Assembly (NCBI GenBank): GCA_030592645.1
Contig: JAUVIR010000009.1
Coordinates: forward strand, 1-59,488
From: Candidatus Fermentibacterota bacterium
GTDB lineage: Bacteria; Fermentibacterota; Fermentibacteria; Fermentibacterales; JCC-6
Reading direction: 5' to 3'
DNA length: 59,488 bases
This document shows, one piece after another, positions 52,541 to 59,488 of the stretch (within the stretch, counting starts at the first letter, position 1; the number at the start of each line of letters is the position of its first letter). Below the pieces are notes generated by a model. The model was not told the origin of the DNA. It did no database searches and saw only the letters and a list, made by a program, of their open reading frames with translations. Made by a program: the position numbers and the translations under genes.

Positions 52541-52765
52541 ATGGCTTCTATTGTACTTGACGCACTTGGACTGAAATGCCCCCAGCCGATACTTAAAATA
52601 GCTATAAAGGCAAAAGAACTGCAGCCGGGCGACATGCTTGAAGTTCTCGCGGACTGCCCCTCTTTCCCGGTTGATATTAAAGCATGGTGCGAACGAACAG
52701 GGAAAACCCTTCTGTTCTGCGCCACCGAGGGAGACGGAAAGCACAAAGCACAGGTTCAGTTCTAA
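52541..52765 (+). CDS. tusA: TusA-family sulfurtransferase, operon copy
   Basis: 74 aa. Active-site Cys in GLKCPQPILKI (CPxP), with further Cys in DCPSFP, AWCERTG and FCATEG. It is the second TusA in the window and distinct from the one at 42739-42969. Lying between DsrE and MvhD/HdrA genes it should pass sulfane sulfur to or from the Hdr-like complex (inference). Shine-Dalgarno GGAAGGAAAC. Confidence 0.92.
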   Translation: MASIVLDALGLKCPQPILKIAIKAKELQPGDMLEVLADCPSFPVDIKAWCERTGKTLLFCATEGDGKHKAQVQF

Positions 52766-52784
52766 TAGCCGGACAGTTGCAATA

Positions 52785-53207
52785 ATGGAAGATTTCGAAC
52801 CGCGTATCATAGGGTTTCTCTGTAACTGGTGCTCTTATGCGGGAGCAGATCTTGCCGGTACCAGCAGGCTGAAAATGCCCCCGAACCTGGTTCCGATAAA
52901 GGTCATGTGTTCCAGCAGGGTTGATCCTGAAATGGTGACGGACGCCTTCCTCCGGGGTGCTGACGGTGTCCTTATCGCCGGGTGTCATCCGGGTGACTGC
53001 CATTATGACAAGGGAAACTACTATGCAAGGCGCAGATTCGCGGTACTGAAAAAGGTAGTCGAAAGCCTGGGTCTGGAGGCGGACAGGCTCCGGCTCTCCT
53101 GGATTTCCGCTTCTGAAGGAGCCCGCTTTCAGCAGGTCGTGGAGGAGTTCACCGAGAAGATACGAAAAATGGGTCCGAATCCCACCGGGAAGGAAACCCT
53201 TCTGTAG
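52785..53207 (+). CDS. MvhD-like [2Fe-2S] electron-transfer subunit
   Basis: 140 aa from ATG 52785. Family motifs: FLCNWCSYAGADLAG (Cys13 and Cys16), VMCSSRVDPEMV, GVLIAGCHPGDCHY and YYARRR. In methanogens MvhD links hydrogenase to HdrA, and in QmoB it is fused behind HdrA. No hydrogenase genes are nearby, so here it must pass electrons between HdrA and another partner, perhaps the FdhB-like proteins. The stop overlaps the next GTG start by one base. Confidence 0.9.
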   Translation: MEDFEPRIIGFLCNWCSYAGADLAGTSRLKMPPNLVPIKVMCSSRVDPEMVTDAFLRGADGVLIAGCHPGDCHYDKGNYYARRRFAVLKKVVESLGLEADRLRLSWISASEGARFQQVVEEFTEKIRKMGPNPTGKETLL

Positions 53208-54484
53208 TGGATGATGTTCTCGTTGTAGGGGCAGGGGTCGCTGGAATGAAGGCCTCTTTACTGCTCGCCTCGGCCCGAAGGCAAGTTCATCTGGTCGAGA
53301 ACTCCTCCGTAATCGGCGGCCGGCTCATCCGCTGTGAGGATATATTCCCGGCGATGGAATGCGCTACCTGCATGGTCTCCCCCATGCAGCAGGAAGTTCT
53401 CCGGAACGATCTCATCAATGTGATCACACTGGGGGAAATACTCTCAATTGAAGGTTCAATCGGAGATTTCAGGGTAAGGATACGTAAGCAGGCATCCTGC
53501 GTGGACCCTGTGGCATGCATCGGCTGCGCCGAATGCTGGAATGCCTGCCCGGTCGAGATCAGCAATGACTTCGAAGAGAACCTCTCGAGCAGAAAGGCTA
53601 TCTCAGTCCCCTGTGCCGGAGCCCTGCCGAATGTCCCCTGGATAGACAGAGAGCACTGTCTCAGATGGAACGGCGATGAAAACTGCAGCCTGTGTGCCGA
53701 CGCATGTGTTTTCGAAGCGGTAGATTATTCAGAGGCAGACTCGGAGTTCGATATAACCGTATCCGACATAATACTTTCGACAGGTTACCAGCCTGCTCCG
53801 GGAGAGGTATTTGAGAAATTCCAGTTGGGGATATCTCCGGGAGTTTTTACCGCATCGGAATTCGAGCGGTACTACTCCTCGAACGGTCCCACATCAGGAG
53901 AACTTGTAACGAAAGATGGCTTGAAACCTGCATCTGCAGCGATAATAGTTCATGCAGACGGCACAGGAAGCCACTCAAGGATCAATACAATGTACTCTCT
54001 GAAGTTCCTTCATTACCTTCACGAAAAACTCCCGGATATCCGACCTGTGGTGTTTCTGGATGCTTCATATTCACCGGTTACACTCGAAGACAGGAACCAT
54101 AGTAAATGGCTTGCCGCTGAAGCTGATGTGATCCTGTACACACAGATGCCCCGGGTGCAAACTGCAGAAGACAGTAAAACCCTGAGTATTACATGCAGCA
54201 CGGCCGAAGGTACTTTCCAGGCGGAAGCAGACCTGCTGCTGCTCGGTACATCAATGCTGCCTTCATCGGGAACTTCAAAGTTCATCAAGCTGCTGGACCT
54301 GCAGTGCAGTGATGAAGGATTCATCGGTAAACCTGAACCAGCGTTTTCATCAGTAACGACCTCTGTTCCCGGTATTTTTGCTGCGGGATGCGCAGGCGGT
54401 CCGCTGGACATAACCTCTTCTGTCATAGAAGCCGCTGCCGCCGCAGGCAGGGTACTTGCAGATGCGAACAGGGGGGGGAAATGA
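53207..54484 (+). CDS. HdrA/QmoA-like flavoprotein, first copy
   Basis: 425 aa from GTG 53207. FAD-binding GAGVAGMKASLLL (about 7-20), VENSSVIGGRL, a conserved Cys pair MECATCMVSP near 52, a [4Fe-4S] motif CIGCAECWNACPV (about 104-116), a second Cys set (CLRWNGDENCSLCADAC, about 150-167), and the closing FAD motif GIFAAGCAGGPLDI. Length and layout are near QmoA rather than the longer methanogen HdrA. It overlaps the second HdrA gene by 4 bp (ATGA). Confidence 0.88.
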   Translation: MDDVLVVGAGVAGMKASLLLASARRQVHLVENSSVIGGRLIRCEDIFPAMECATCMVSPMQQEVLRNDLINVITLGEILSIEGSIGDFRVRIRKQASCVDPVACIGCAECWNACPVEISNDFEENLSSRKAISVPCAGALPNVPWIDREHCLRWNGDENCSLCADACVFEAVDYSEADSEFDITVSDIILSTGYQPAPGEVFEKFQLGISPGVFTASEFERYYSSNGPTSGELVTKDGLKPASAAIIVHADGTGSHSRINTMYSLKFLHYLHEKLPDIRPVVFLDASYSPVTLEDRNHSKWLAAEADVILYTQMPRVQTAEDSKTLSITCSTAEGTFQAEADLLLLGTSMLPSSGTSKFIKLLDLQCSDEGFIGKPEPAFSSVTTSVPGIFAAGCAGGPLDITSSVIEAAAAAGRVLADANRGGK

Positions 54485-55683
54485 GAACGGGTGTTTTTGT
54501 CTGCAGCTGCGGTCCCAACATCGGTGACAGAATTGATATTGAAAAAATAGCTGATGAAGTTTCCGGTATAGAGGGTGTAGTACTCGCGGAAACTCACGGC
54601 CTGCTCTGCTCCCCTGACGGAAAGAAATACCTTGAAGAGAGAATAAAGGAAAACGACCTGGAACGGGTTGTTATTGCCGCATGTTCTCCACGGGAACATG
54701 AGATCACCTTCATGAAGGTATGCGAAACGGCCGGGCTCAACCCCTTCATGATGCAGATGGCGAATATCCGTGAACAGGTCGCATGGGTAACACCGGACAG
54801 AGAATCTGCAACGCGCAAGGCACTCAAACTTGTGCGTGGCGCCATAAACAGAACCATCCGTCACAAACCCCTGGAAAAAACAAGCATCGTCTGCAACCCC
54901 GAAATTGTAATAGTAGGAGGGGGAATTGCTGGTATGTCCGCTGCCCTTCTTCTCGCGGATGCGGACAGGAAAATAACGATCATTGAGAAAAACTCCTCTC
55001 TGGGCGGCCACCCTGGGAACAAAGATCTTGCTGCACATTTTTGCGAAGCGGTGAAAGAACGGAAAGAGATAACTGTCATAACCGGATGTGAACCGGAGGA
55101 GATCGTCGGTTTCTTCGGAAATTTCATCATTAAACCCGGTGAAGATATAGAGGAAATACGTGCCGGATCTATAGTTCTCGCGACCGGATGCATGGTGGAT
55201 GATAACGGCAGGGACACTGCTCCGGATGGATTTCGGAAAATGACGGAAATGCTCAGGATCACAACTGACGAAAATGGTTTCCCGGGCCGCGAACATGCTT
55301 CACTTGCCCCCGTATCTACTCCTATCGACGGTGTATATGTAACCGGTTGCGCAGGAGGACTCTGCAGCCCCGGCGAGGCGGTATCTCGATCCGAGGCGGT
55401 TGCAGGTACTATCCTCTCCTCCCTGATACCGGGCAGGGAAGTCGAAACCGAACCGAGAACATCAGTTATTTCAGAAACACTCTGCCGCGGATGTAAAACC
55501 TGTCTGGAAGTCTGCGGTTACGGCGCCATATCCTTCGATGATGAAAGGCTTGTCTGCACTGTAAACAGCGTCCTGTGTAAAGGATGCGGTAACTGCGCGG
55601 CGGCATGCCCCTCCGGAGCCATTAAATCCCAGCATTTCACTCCGGATCAGATCCGCTATCAGATGGCGGGGCTTCTGAGATGA
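54481..55683 (+). CDS. HdrA/QmoB-like flavoprotein, second copy
   Basis: 400 aa from ATG 54481. HdrA N-terminal domain (FVCSCGPNIGDRIDIEKI, then ETHGLLCSPDGKKYLEERI and ACSPREHEITF), FAD site VGGGIAGMSAALLL (about 140-153) with GGHPGN, YVTGCAGGLCSPGEAV, and two C-terminal [4Fe-4S] motifs (CRGCKTCLEVC and CKGCGNCAAACP). The FAD-binding core is shorter than in methanogen HdrA. With the separate MvhD it equals the two halves of QmoB. It overlaps both neighbours by 4 bp. Confidence 0.88.
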   Translation: MRTGVFVCSCGPNIGDRIDIEKIADEVSGIEGVVLAETHGLLCSPDGKKYLEERIKENDLERVVIAACSPREHEITFMKVCETAGLNPFMMQMANIREQVAWVTPDRESATRKALKLVRGAINRTIRHKPLEKTSIVCNPEIVIVGGGIAGMSAALLLADADRKITIIEKNSSLGGHPGNKDLAAHFCEAVKERKEITVITGCEPEEIVGFFGNFIIKPGEDIEEIRAGSIVLATGCMVDDNGRDTAPDGFRKMTEMLRITTDENGFPGREHASLAPVSTPIDGVYVTGCAGGLCSPGEAVSRSEAVAGTILSSLIPGREVETEPRTSVISETLCRGCKTCLEVCGYGAISFDDERLVCTVNSVLCKGCGNCAAACPSGAIKSQHFTPDQIRYQMAGLLR

Positions 55684-56711
55684 ATTCAATAATCGTAGAT
55701 TTTCTGGAAAAAGCACTGGTCAGTGATTACGTCAGCTCCGTGCTGGTTCCATCAGGAGGACCTGATAATACTTTTCCGTGGACTCTTATAAGCGATGTTT
55801 CCGCTCTCGCTATGGCGGAGCCCGTTCCGCCTGTCATGTACGTTCAGGGAGCTAAAGCACTGGCTTCCTTCACTCAATCCATGACGGAGGGAAAGCTCCT
55901 TGCTGTTATGCGTCCATGTGAGGCCAGAGCCGCAGTGGAGCTGTCAAAGCTTGAGCAGATAGATCTCGACAATATCATCCTTCTCACAATGGACTGCCCT
56001 GGCGCTGTGCCACTTAAGGAGTACCGCAGGGATGCCGGCATTCAGCCGGACATCAGCATACCCGAGACCATTCGTCCTTTGTGCAGGCAGTGTACCGAAT
56101 TCACCTCTGCCGGTGATCTATGCCTTGCCATGCATGGAGGTCTTCGTGAGGTACTTCCCCTTACACCCGCGGGACAGGAACTCCTTGATTCTCTCGGGAT
56201 GAAAGCAGAACCGGACACGTCAGCATGGATAGAATGGGCAAGCAGCCTCAAGGCAGAGAGGGAAGCAGTCAGTACCGAGAACAGAAAGAGTTTGAAGAAG
56301 GCCTACAGCGGCCTCGAGGGTCTGGTCGAGGTGTTCAGCGGATGCATCTCCTGCCGCAGCTGCCGAACGGTATGTCCGATCTGTTACTGCAGACTCTGCT
56401 TCATCGATATGAAAGACAGACGTTGCCCTGCTTCTGCGCACCTCGAAAACTCCCGCAGCAGCGGAGCTGCAAGGGTTATGTCCGGCACACTTCTATTTCA
56501 TATCGGTAGAATGGCGCACATGAGCCTTTCATGCGTATCGTGCGGAATGTGCGAGGATGCCTGCCCGTCGGATATCCCTGTAGGCAGGCTCGTAAGCATG
56601 GTTTCCGCCGGTACCACAGCTGTCTTTAACTACAGCGCCGGAAGTGATCCTGAAGATCCGCTGCCCCTGAATACGTTCCGCCTGGAGGAACTTCATGAAT
56701 ACGAAGACTAG
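55680..56711 (+). CDS. FrhB/FdhB-like iron-sulfur flavoprotein, first copy
   Basis: 343 aa. The FrhB/FdhB family block VMRPCEARAAVELSKLEQID (about 78-97) is followed by DCPGAVP and a Cys-rich C terminus: GCISCRSCRTVCPICYCRLC (about 221-240) and CVSCGMCEDACPSDIP (about 283-298), that is, two [4Fe-4S] clusters plus extra Cys. Relatives bind flavin and pass electrons from F420, formate or NAD(P)H modules. In this operon it occupies the place of HdrB/HdrC or QmoC. It overlaps the second HdrA gene by 4 bp and the next paralog by 17 bp. Confidence 0.82.
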   Translation: MNSIIVDFLEKALVSDYVSSVLVPSGGPDNTFPWTLISDVSALAMAEPVPPVMYVQGAKALASFTQSMTEGKLLAVMRPCEARAAVELSKLEQIDLDNIILLTMDCPGAVPLKEYRRDAGIQPDISIPETIRPLCRQCTEFTSAGDLCLAMHGGLREVLPLTPAGQELLDSLGMKAEPDTSAWIEWASSLKAEREAVSTENRKSLKKAYSGLEGLVEVFSGCISCRSCRTVCPICYCRLCFIDMKDRRCPASAHLENSRSSGAARVMSGTLLFHIGRMAHMSLSCVSCGMCEDACPSDIPVGRLVSMVSAGTTAVFNYSAGSDPEDPLPLNTFRLEELHEYED

Positions 56712-57789
56712 CGTACTGGTTTCCGAATCATCAATCGGGGATACTCTGAGAGATCTGCTGGGTAAACTTCTTGAGAACGGGGAGATCGATTCAGTTTTCG
56801 CTCTCCGTGAAACCAGGCAGAAGGGCAGGTACTGCTATTCCCTCATAACAGATCCCACCCTTATCAGGGAAGCTCTGCCTTTCCACCCGGTTATGCCTGT
56901 TCAGGGAGCCAGGGCTCTTTCGGAAATGACAATCACCGAACCTTTCGGGCGCCCTGTTGCCGCACTTCTCCGGCCCTGCGAGATCCGGGCTTTCGTAGAG
57001 AATGTTAAACAGTCTCAGGGGAGCCTGGAGAATATCTTCATCATCAGCTGCACATGTCCCGGTGTGATACCGGCATCGAAATTACTGGGGGAAGACCGGG
57101 AGGACGTTCTCGCAAACCATGGCGGAAACATCAGAAACGCATGCAGGACATGCACCGGATTCATTCCCGGGCCGCAGGCCGATATGACTGTTCTTTTAGC
57201 TTCGGATGAGCCGCACGACGGTACTGTTATTTATCTGAATACCGATAGGGCTGTTGAAATCGCCGGGAAACTCGATTCCCTGTCGCGCGAAACAGGCAAG
57301 CCTGCCGCTGAACTCACATCCGGTATTTCAGAAGCAAGAGAAAAATCTCTGAAGGATCTTATGAGGGATATTCCGGCACCTGCTGATGGACTGCAATCAC
57401 TGGTATCGCTTTTCGCAGCCTGCATCGGATGCCGGGGATGCCGGGAAGCATGTCCTTTATGCAGCTGCGTTCTCTGCGATTACGAAACTGCACGCACCCT
57501 GCATTCACCTGAACTCGTCCGGTCGGAAGCTAAGCGAAAAGGATCAGTTAGAGTACCGGCAGGAACCCTCCAGTTCCAGCTCGGAAGGCTCATGCATATC
57601 TCACCTTCATGTACGGCGTGCGGTCAGTGCAGCGATGTATGCCCCGTGGATATTCCTGTCTCCGATATATTTATCAGGGCGGCTAATCTGGTTCAGGAAT
57701 CTCTTGACTACGCCCCGGGCAGAGATACCGATGATACCCCTCCCATGGCAACCTACCTGGAGAAGGAACTGCTGGACATAACCGACTGA
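56695..57789 (+). CDS. FrhB/FdhB-like iron-sulfur flavoprotein, second copy
   Basis: 364 aa paralog of the preceding protein: LLRPCEIRAFVENVKQ, SCTCPGVIP, CRTCTGF, GCRGCREACPLCSCVLC and CTACGQCSDVCPVDIPVSD. The same order and spacing of Cys motifs show tandem duplication, but sequence identity outside the motifs is modest, so it is an old duplication. The two probably form a heterodimer delivering or accepting electrons at the HdrA pair (inference). Last gene of the operon; 1 bp separates it from the convergent small gene. Confidence 0.82.
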   Translation: MNTKTSVLVSESSIGDTLRDLLGKLLENGEIDSVFALRETRQKGRYCYSLITDPTLIREALPFHPVMPVQGARALSEMTITEPFGRPVAALLRPCEIRAFVENVKQSQGSLENIFIISCTCPGVIPASKLLGEDREDVLANHGGNIRNACRTCTGFIPGPQADMTVLLASDEPHDGTVIYLNTDRAVEIAGKLDSLSRETGKPAAELTSGISEAREKSLKDLMRDIPAPADGLQSLVSLFAACIGCRGCREACPLCSCVLCDYETARTLHSPELVRSEAKRKGSVRVPAGTLQFQLGRLMHISPSCTACGQCSDVCPVDIPVSDIFIRAANLVQESLDYAPGRDTDDTPPMATYLEKELLDITD

Positions 57790-57790
57790 T

Positions 57791-58231
57791 CTATCTTTCC
57801 GGAACCTCTATCAGGCAGTCGTAAGGTGCCATATGGTAATCTCCGAGAAGCTCATCAGGATCACCCCGGGCTTCAAGCGAATCTCTCCACGCAATGAAGG
57901 ACATGGCATCCGTTCGGGCTCCTATGACGCGGAAGATACGCATCATGCCGCCGCTTTCCGGTATGTAACTGTCAGCTTCTTCGATCTCAAGGATAACCCT
58001 TTCACCGACATGAAGAGTCAGGAAATAATCCATAAGAGGATCGGTGGACCAGAAGGATCTTACATCCCCGCTCTCATCGCGAATGACCGGGTGAATGTAA
58101 TCGCCGACCTCGTAACCAAGCATAATACCGACTACAGTTGTAGAATCGTACACTACATTTGGCGAAAACTCAAAATCATCGGCAACGACACCCGATAGCA
58201 GAGCGATAATAATAATCAGGCTCAAATTCAA
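57791..58231 (-). CDS. Hypothetical secreted protein
   Basis: 146 aa with a signal peptide (MNLSLIIIIALLSGVVA) and an acidic, beta-rich mature part (VGIMLGYEVGDYIHPVI, LHVGERVILEIEEADS) with one Cys near the C terminus. No family recognised. It is convergent with the Hdr operon and only 1 bp from it, so the two transcripts must overlap. Confidence 0.6.
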   Translation of the reverse strand: MNLSLIIIIALLSGVVADDFEFSPNVVYDSTTVVGIMLGYEVGDYIHPVIRDESGDVRSFWSTDPLMDYFLTLHVGERVILEIEEADSYIPESGGMMRIFRVIGARTDAMSFIAWRDSLEARGDPDELLGDYHMAPYDCLIEVPER

Positions 58232-58332
58232 CCTCCTCCCCGTTTTTGAGACTTTCTGATACTGTGCAAACTGAATATTGCTACTGAAAAGATTCTTCGC
58301 AATGGCAGAGCCGAACAGGCAAGATCACCTGA

Positions 58333-59100
58333 TCATCGAATTACAATCATCCTCCCGGAGTCAATGAAACCGCCGGCCTGCATGCGAACAACGTATAGCC
58401 CTGCGTGAAGATCACTTATAATCGCCTCGTGCATGCCCGGAGTCAGTGCGCTATACGCCAGCTCAGTAACAACTCTTCCGGAAATATCGTAAACAGTTAT
58501 ACAAACATTTTCGATAACAGGGATCTCGAATGCAACAAGCGCCATTCCATATGAAGGATTTGGCGCTGCATTATGCAAAGCATAATTGCATGTACCGGTT
58601 GATTCATCGCCACCAATCGGAACAGGCGGCGCAACAGTAAACTCATCACTCCAGCCGGAATAGCCGAGATCGTCCTGTATATAGATCATATACTCAATGC
58701 CGGGGTCCCAGCTCAAAGGCACGGGACCGCTGAAGACCCAGGAGCCGGTGTTAGGCGCTGATGCTGCCAGAGTGTCAATAAATACTGCTCCGTCGTAGAG
58801 AACAATGCTTACGCTGTCGCAGTAAACACCTGCCCAGCCAACGGGAAGATTCGTTGCATATTGCGTCCATATGGTTGAGCTGTCCGGCTCTATGACATGA
58901 AGATTTGCATTCAGGCCGAGGCTGTGTAACTCACCCCCCGCAACCGCCACAAAACCCTCATTGGGCGCGGGCACGTTGCACTGGCCGTAGTTATTGTCAC
59001 CCCAAGCTACTATCGAGCCTTCTGAGCCTTCAGACACACCCGGAACAAGCAGAAACACAGCTGCAGAAAGTAGAAGAACTGACAGATTCTTCATGATCAT
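58333..59100 (-). CDS. Secreted RCC1-remnant protein with T9SS-like sorting domain
   Basis: 255 aa from ATG 59100. Signal peptide (MKNLSVLLLSAAVFLLVPG), then one RCC1-like repeat (GSIVAWGDNNYGQCNVPAPN, then GFVAVAGGELHSLGL), an Ig-like/KRE9-type domain (NLPVGWAGVYCDSVSIVLYDG, IEYMIYIQDDLGYSGWSDEF) and a T9SS-type C terminus (NAAPNPSYGMALV, ITVYDISGRVV, GLYVVRMQAGG, GRMIVIR). RCC1 propellers need several repeats, so a single one suggests loss of the others by recombination, with signal and sorting parts kept. Confidence 0.75.
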   Translation of the reverse strand: MIMKNLSVLLLSAAVFLLVPGVSEGSEGSIVAWGDNNYGQCNVPAPNEGFVAVAGGELHSLGLNANLHVIEPDSSTIWTQYATNLPVGWAGVYCDSVSIVLYDGAVFIDTLAASAPNTGSWVFSGPVPLSWDPGIEYMIYIQDDLGYSGWSDEFTVAPPVPIGGDESTGTCNYALHNAAPNPSYGMALVAFEIPVIENVCITVYDISGRVVTELAYSALTPGMHEAIISDLHAGLYVVRMQAGGFIDSGRMIVIR

Positions 59101-59142
59101 CCATCCCACCCCTAAATACCTACCTTAACCATATGTTATTCA

Positions 59143-59161
59143 AATAGTTGCGGCAACTATT
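59143..59161. repeat. Perfect 19-bp inverted repeat
   Basis: AATAGTTGC-G-GCAACTATT. It lies 43 bp upstream of the start of the 58333-59100 gene on its promoter side, so it may be an operator. The rest of 59110-59340 shows no gene. Confidence 0.55.
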
Positions 59162-59351
59162 CCCGAAACTTATAATGTGAATAATTCAATTATTCTATCC
59201 CGTCAATACTGTAAATGAATTAATTGCTCAACCCAGATGTCACAGATATCCCTTAGCCTTCATAGAAACTTATGATCCTGTCACTATATGCTCAGCCCAA
59301 AGCAGTTGATCAGAGAATTGGAATCAAAGCTATATCCTTGAATATCCGGAC

Positions 59352-59380
59352 TTGACATCCGGATTTACAAGGTAATATTT
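59352..59380 (+). promoter_or_regulatory. Promoter of the terminal ATPase gene
   Basis: TTGACA (59352-59357) and ATATTT/TAATAT about 15-17 bp on (59373-59380). ATCCGGA repeats (59344-59350 and 59357-59363) flank the -35. The ATG at 59386 falls at the expected transcription start, with no Shine-Dalgarno, so a leaderless mRNA is likely. Confidence 0.55.
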
Positions 59381-59385
59381 CAAAT

Positions 59386-59488
59386 ATGATAAAAAGACCA
59401 GATCTGTTCAAATCACTGAATAGGTGTATTACAGAAAACCCTGTAACAACACTGCTTGGTCCACGTCAATGTGGAAAGACCACCATTG
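59386..59488 (+). CDS. DUF4143-type AAA ATPase, 5' fragment cut by window end
   Basis: 34 codons are visible: MIKRPDLFKSLNR, then a Walker A segment TLLGPRQCGKTTI. The GPRQxGKTT form is characteristic of the AAA_14/DUF4143 ATP-binding proteins (full length about 380-420 aa), which are common accessory genes of unknown role. The gene runs off the window. Confidence 0.8.
   Translation, partial: MIKRPDLFKSLNRCITENPVTTLLGPRQCGKTTI

Noticed and set aside
52638-52784. Longer N terminus for the MvhD-like protein starting inside tusA
   Set aside because: The extra residues are an out-of-frame reading of tusA; family alignment starts at the ATG at 52785.
54388-54480. Longer N terminus for the second HdrA protein
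   Set aside because: Those residues are an Arg/Cys-rich out-of-frame reading of the first hdrA; ATG 54481 overlaps its stop in ATGA form.
54019-55296. 425-codon open frame on the minus strand across both hdrA genes
   Set aside because: It lies antisense to two strongly recognisable HdrA proteins, has no Shine-Dalgarno or known fold, and is explained by codon bias of the real genes.
1-59488. CRISPR array, rRNA or tRNA genes
   Set aside because: No regularly spaced direct repeats, rRNA-like segments or tRNA cloverleaf with a GTTCGAATC-type arm were noticed.

Overview
This window (59.5 kb) looks like a chromosome piece from an anaerobic, uncultured bacterium of the FCB superphylum, perhaps a Fermentibacteria/Aegiribacteria-like lineage (inference; no rRNA or tRNA gene was seen). 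The clues are several secreted proteins ending in type IX secretion (Por)-like C-terminal sorting domains, an O-antigen ligase and lipoproteins typical of a Gram-negative envelope, and a metabolism built on flavin/iron-sulfur electron transfer and sulfur handling with no aerobic respiration genes.

Layout. 0-7 kb: a decayed C10 peptidase, a two-component pair whose AAA+ regulator has degenerate motifs, and an ABC exporter. 6.7-9.03 kb: a REP-associated tyrosine transposase (RAYT) ringed by copies of its own REP-like palindrome, plus a Ste24/M48 protease. 9.0-20.2 kb: a redox block with a three-gene NuoEFG/GltD-type transhydrogenase (resembling Sporomusa-type Nfn, StnABC), a receiver-plus-RAM-like regulator, classical NfnAB, and divergent glutamate dehydrogenase. 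20.6-23.0 kb: four small promoter-equipped modules (RHH/RelE toxin-antitoxin, GNAT acetyltransferase, PIN toxin with Phd/YefM-like antitoxin, beta-carbonic-anhydrase-like protein), each followed directly by an integron attC-like site. No integrase is present, so this reads as a cassette array of CALIN type.

23-31.5 kb: a large protein with receiver-like regions and a PPDK-type ATP-grasp domain, an AbrB-like regulator, a TauE/SafE exporter, a B12-radical SAM enzyme, a small gene interrupted by an in-frame TGA that is followed by a SECIS-like hairpin, and an ABC-2 exporter. 31.5-43 kb: secreted proteins, a translationally coupled sulfur operon (MBL/rhodanese fusion with two YeeE/YedE halves), a coupled radical SAM/Mur ligase/sugar transferase operon, and a second sulfur pair (fused YeeE/YedE, TusA). 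43-51.6 kb: envelope and housekeeping genes and a diguanylate cyclase.

51.7-57.8 kb is the most striking block: an ArsR-type regulator followed by dsrE, tusA, mvhD, two hdrA-like genes and two tandem FrhB/FdhB-like iron-sulfur proteins, nearly all overlapping or less than 21 bp apart. It has no hdrB, hdrC, lbpA, aprAB or dsrAB. It suggests an undescribed type of HdrA/Qmo-like electron-transfer complex fed or drained by protein-bound sulfane sulfur. Together with the uptake systems at 33-35 and 41-43 kb, the TauE exporter and the two transhydrogenases, the window outlines a cell that imports sulfur compounds, carries sulfur on TusA/DsrE, and balances ferredoxin, NADH and NADPH by flavin-based bifurcation (inference). 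The window ends inside a DUF4143-type ATPase gene.
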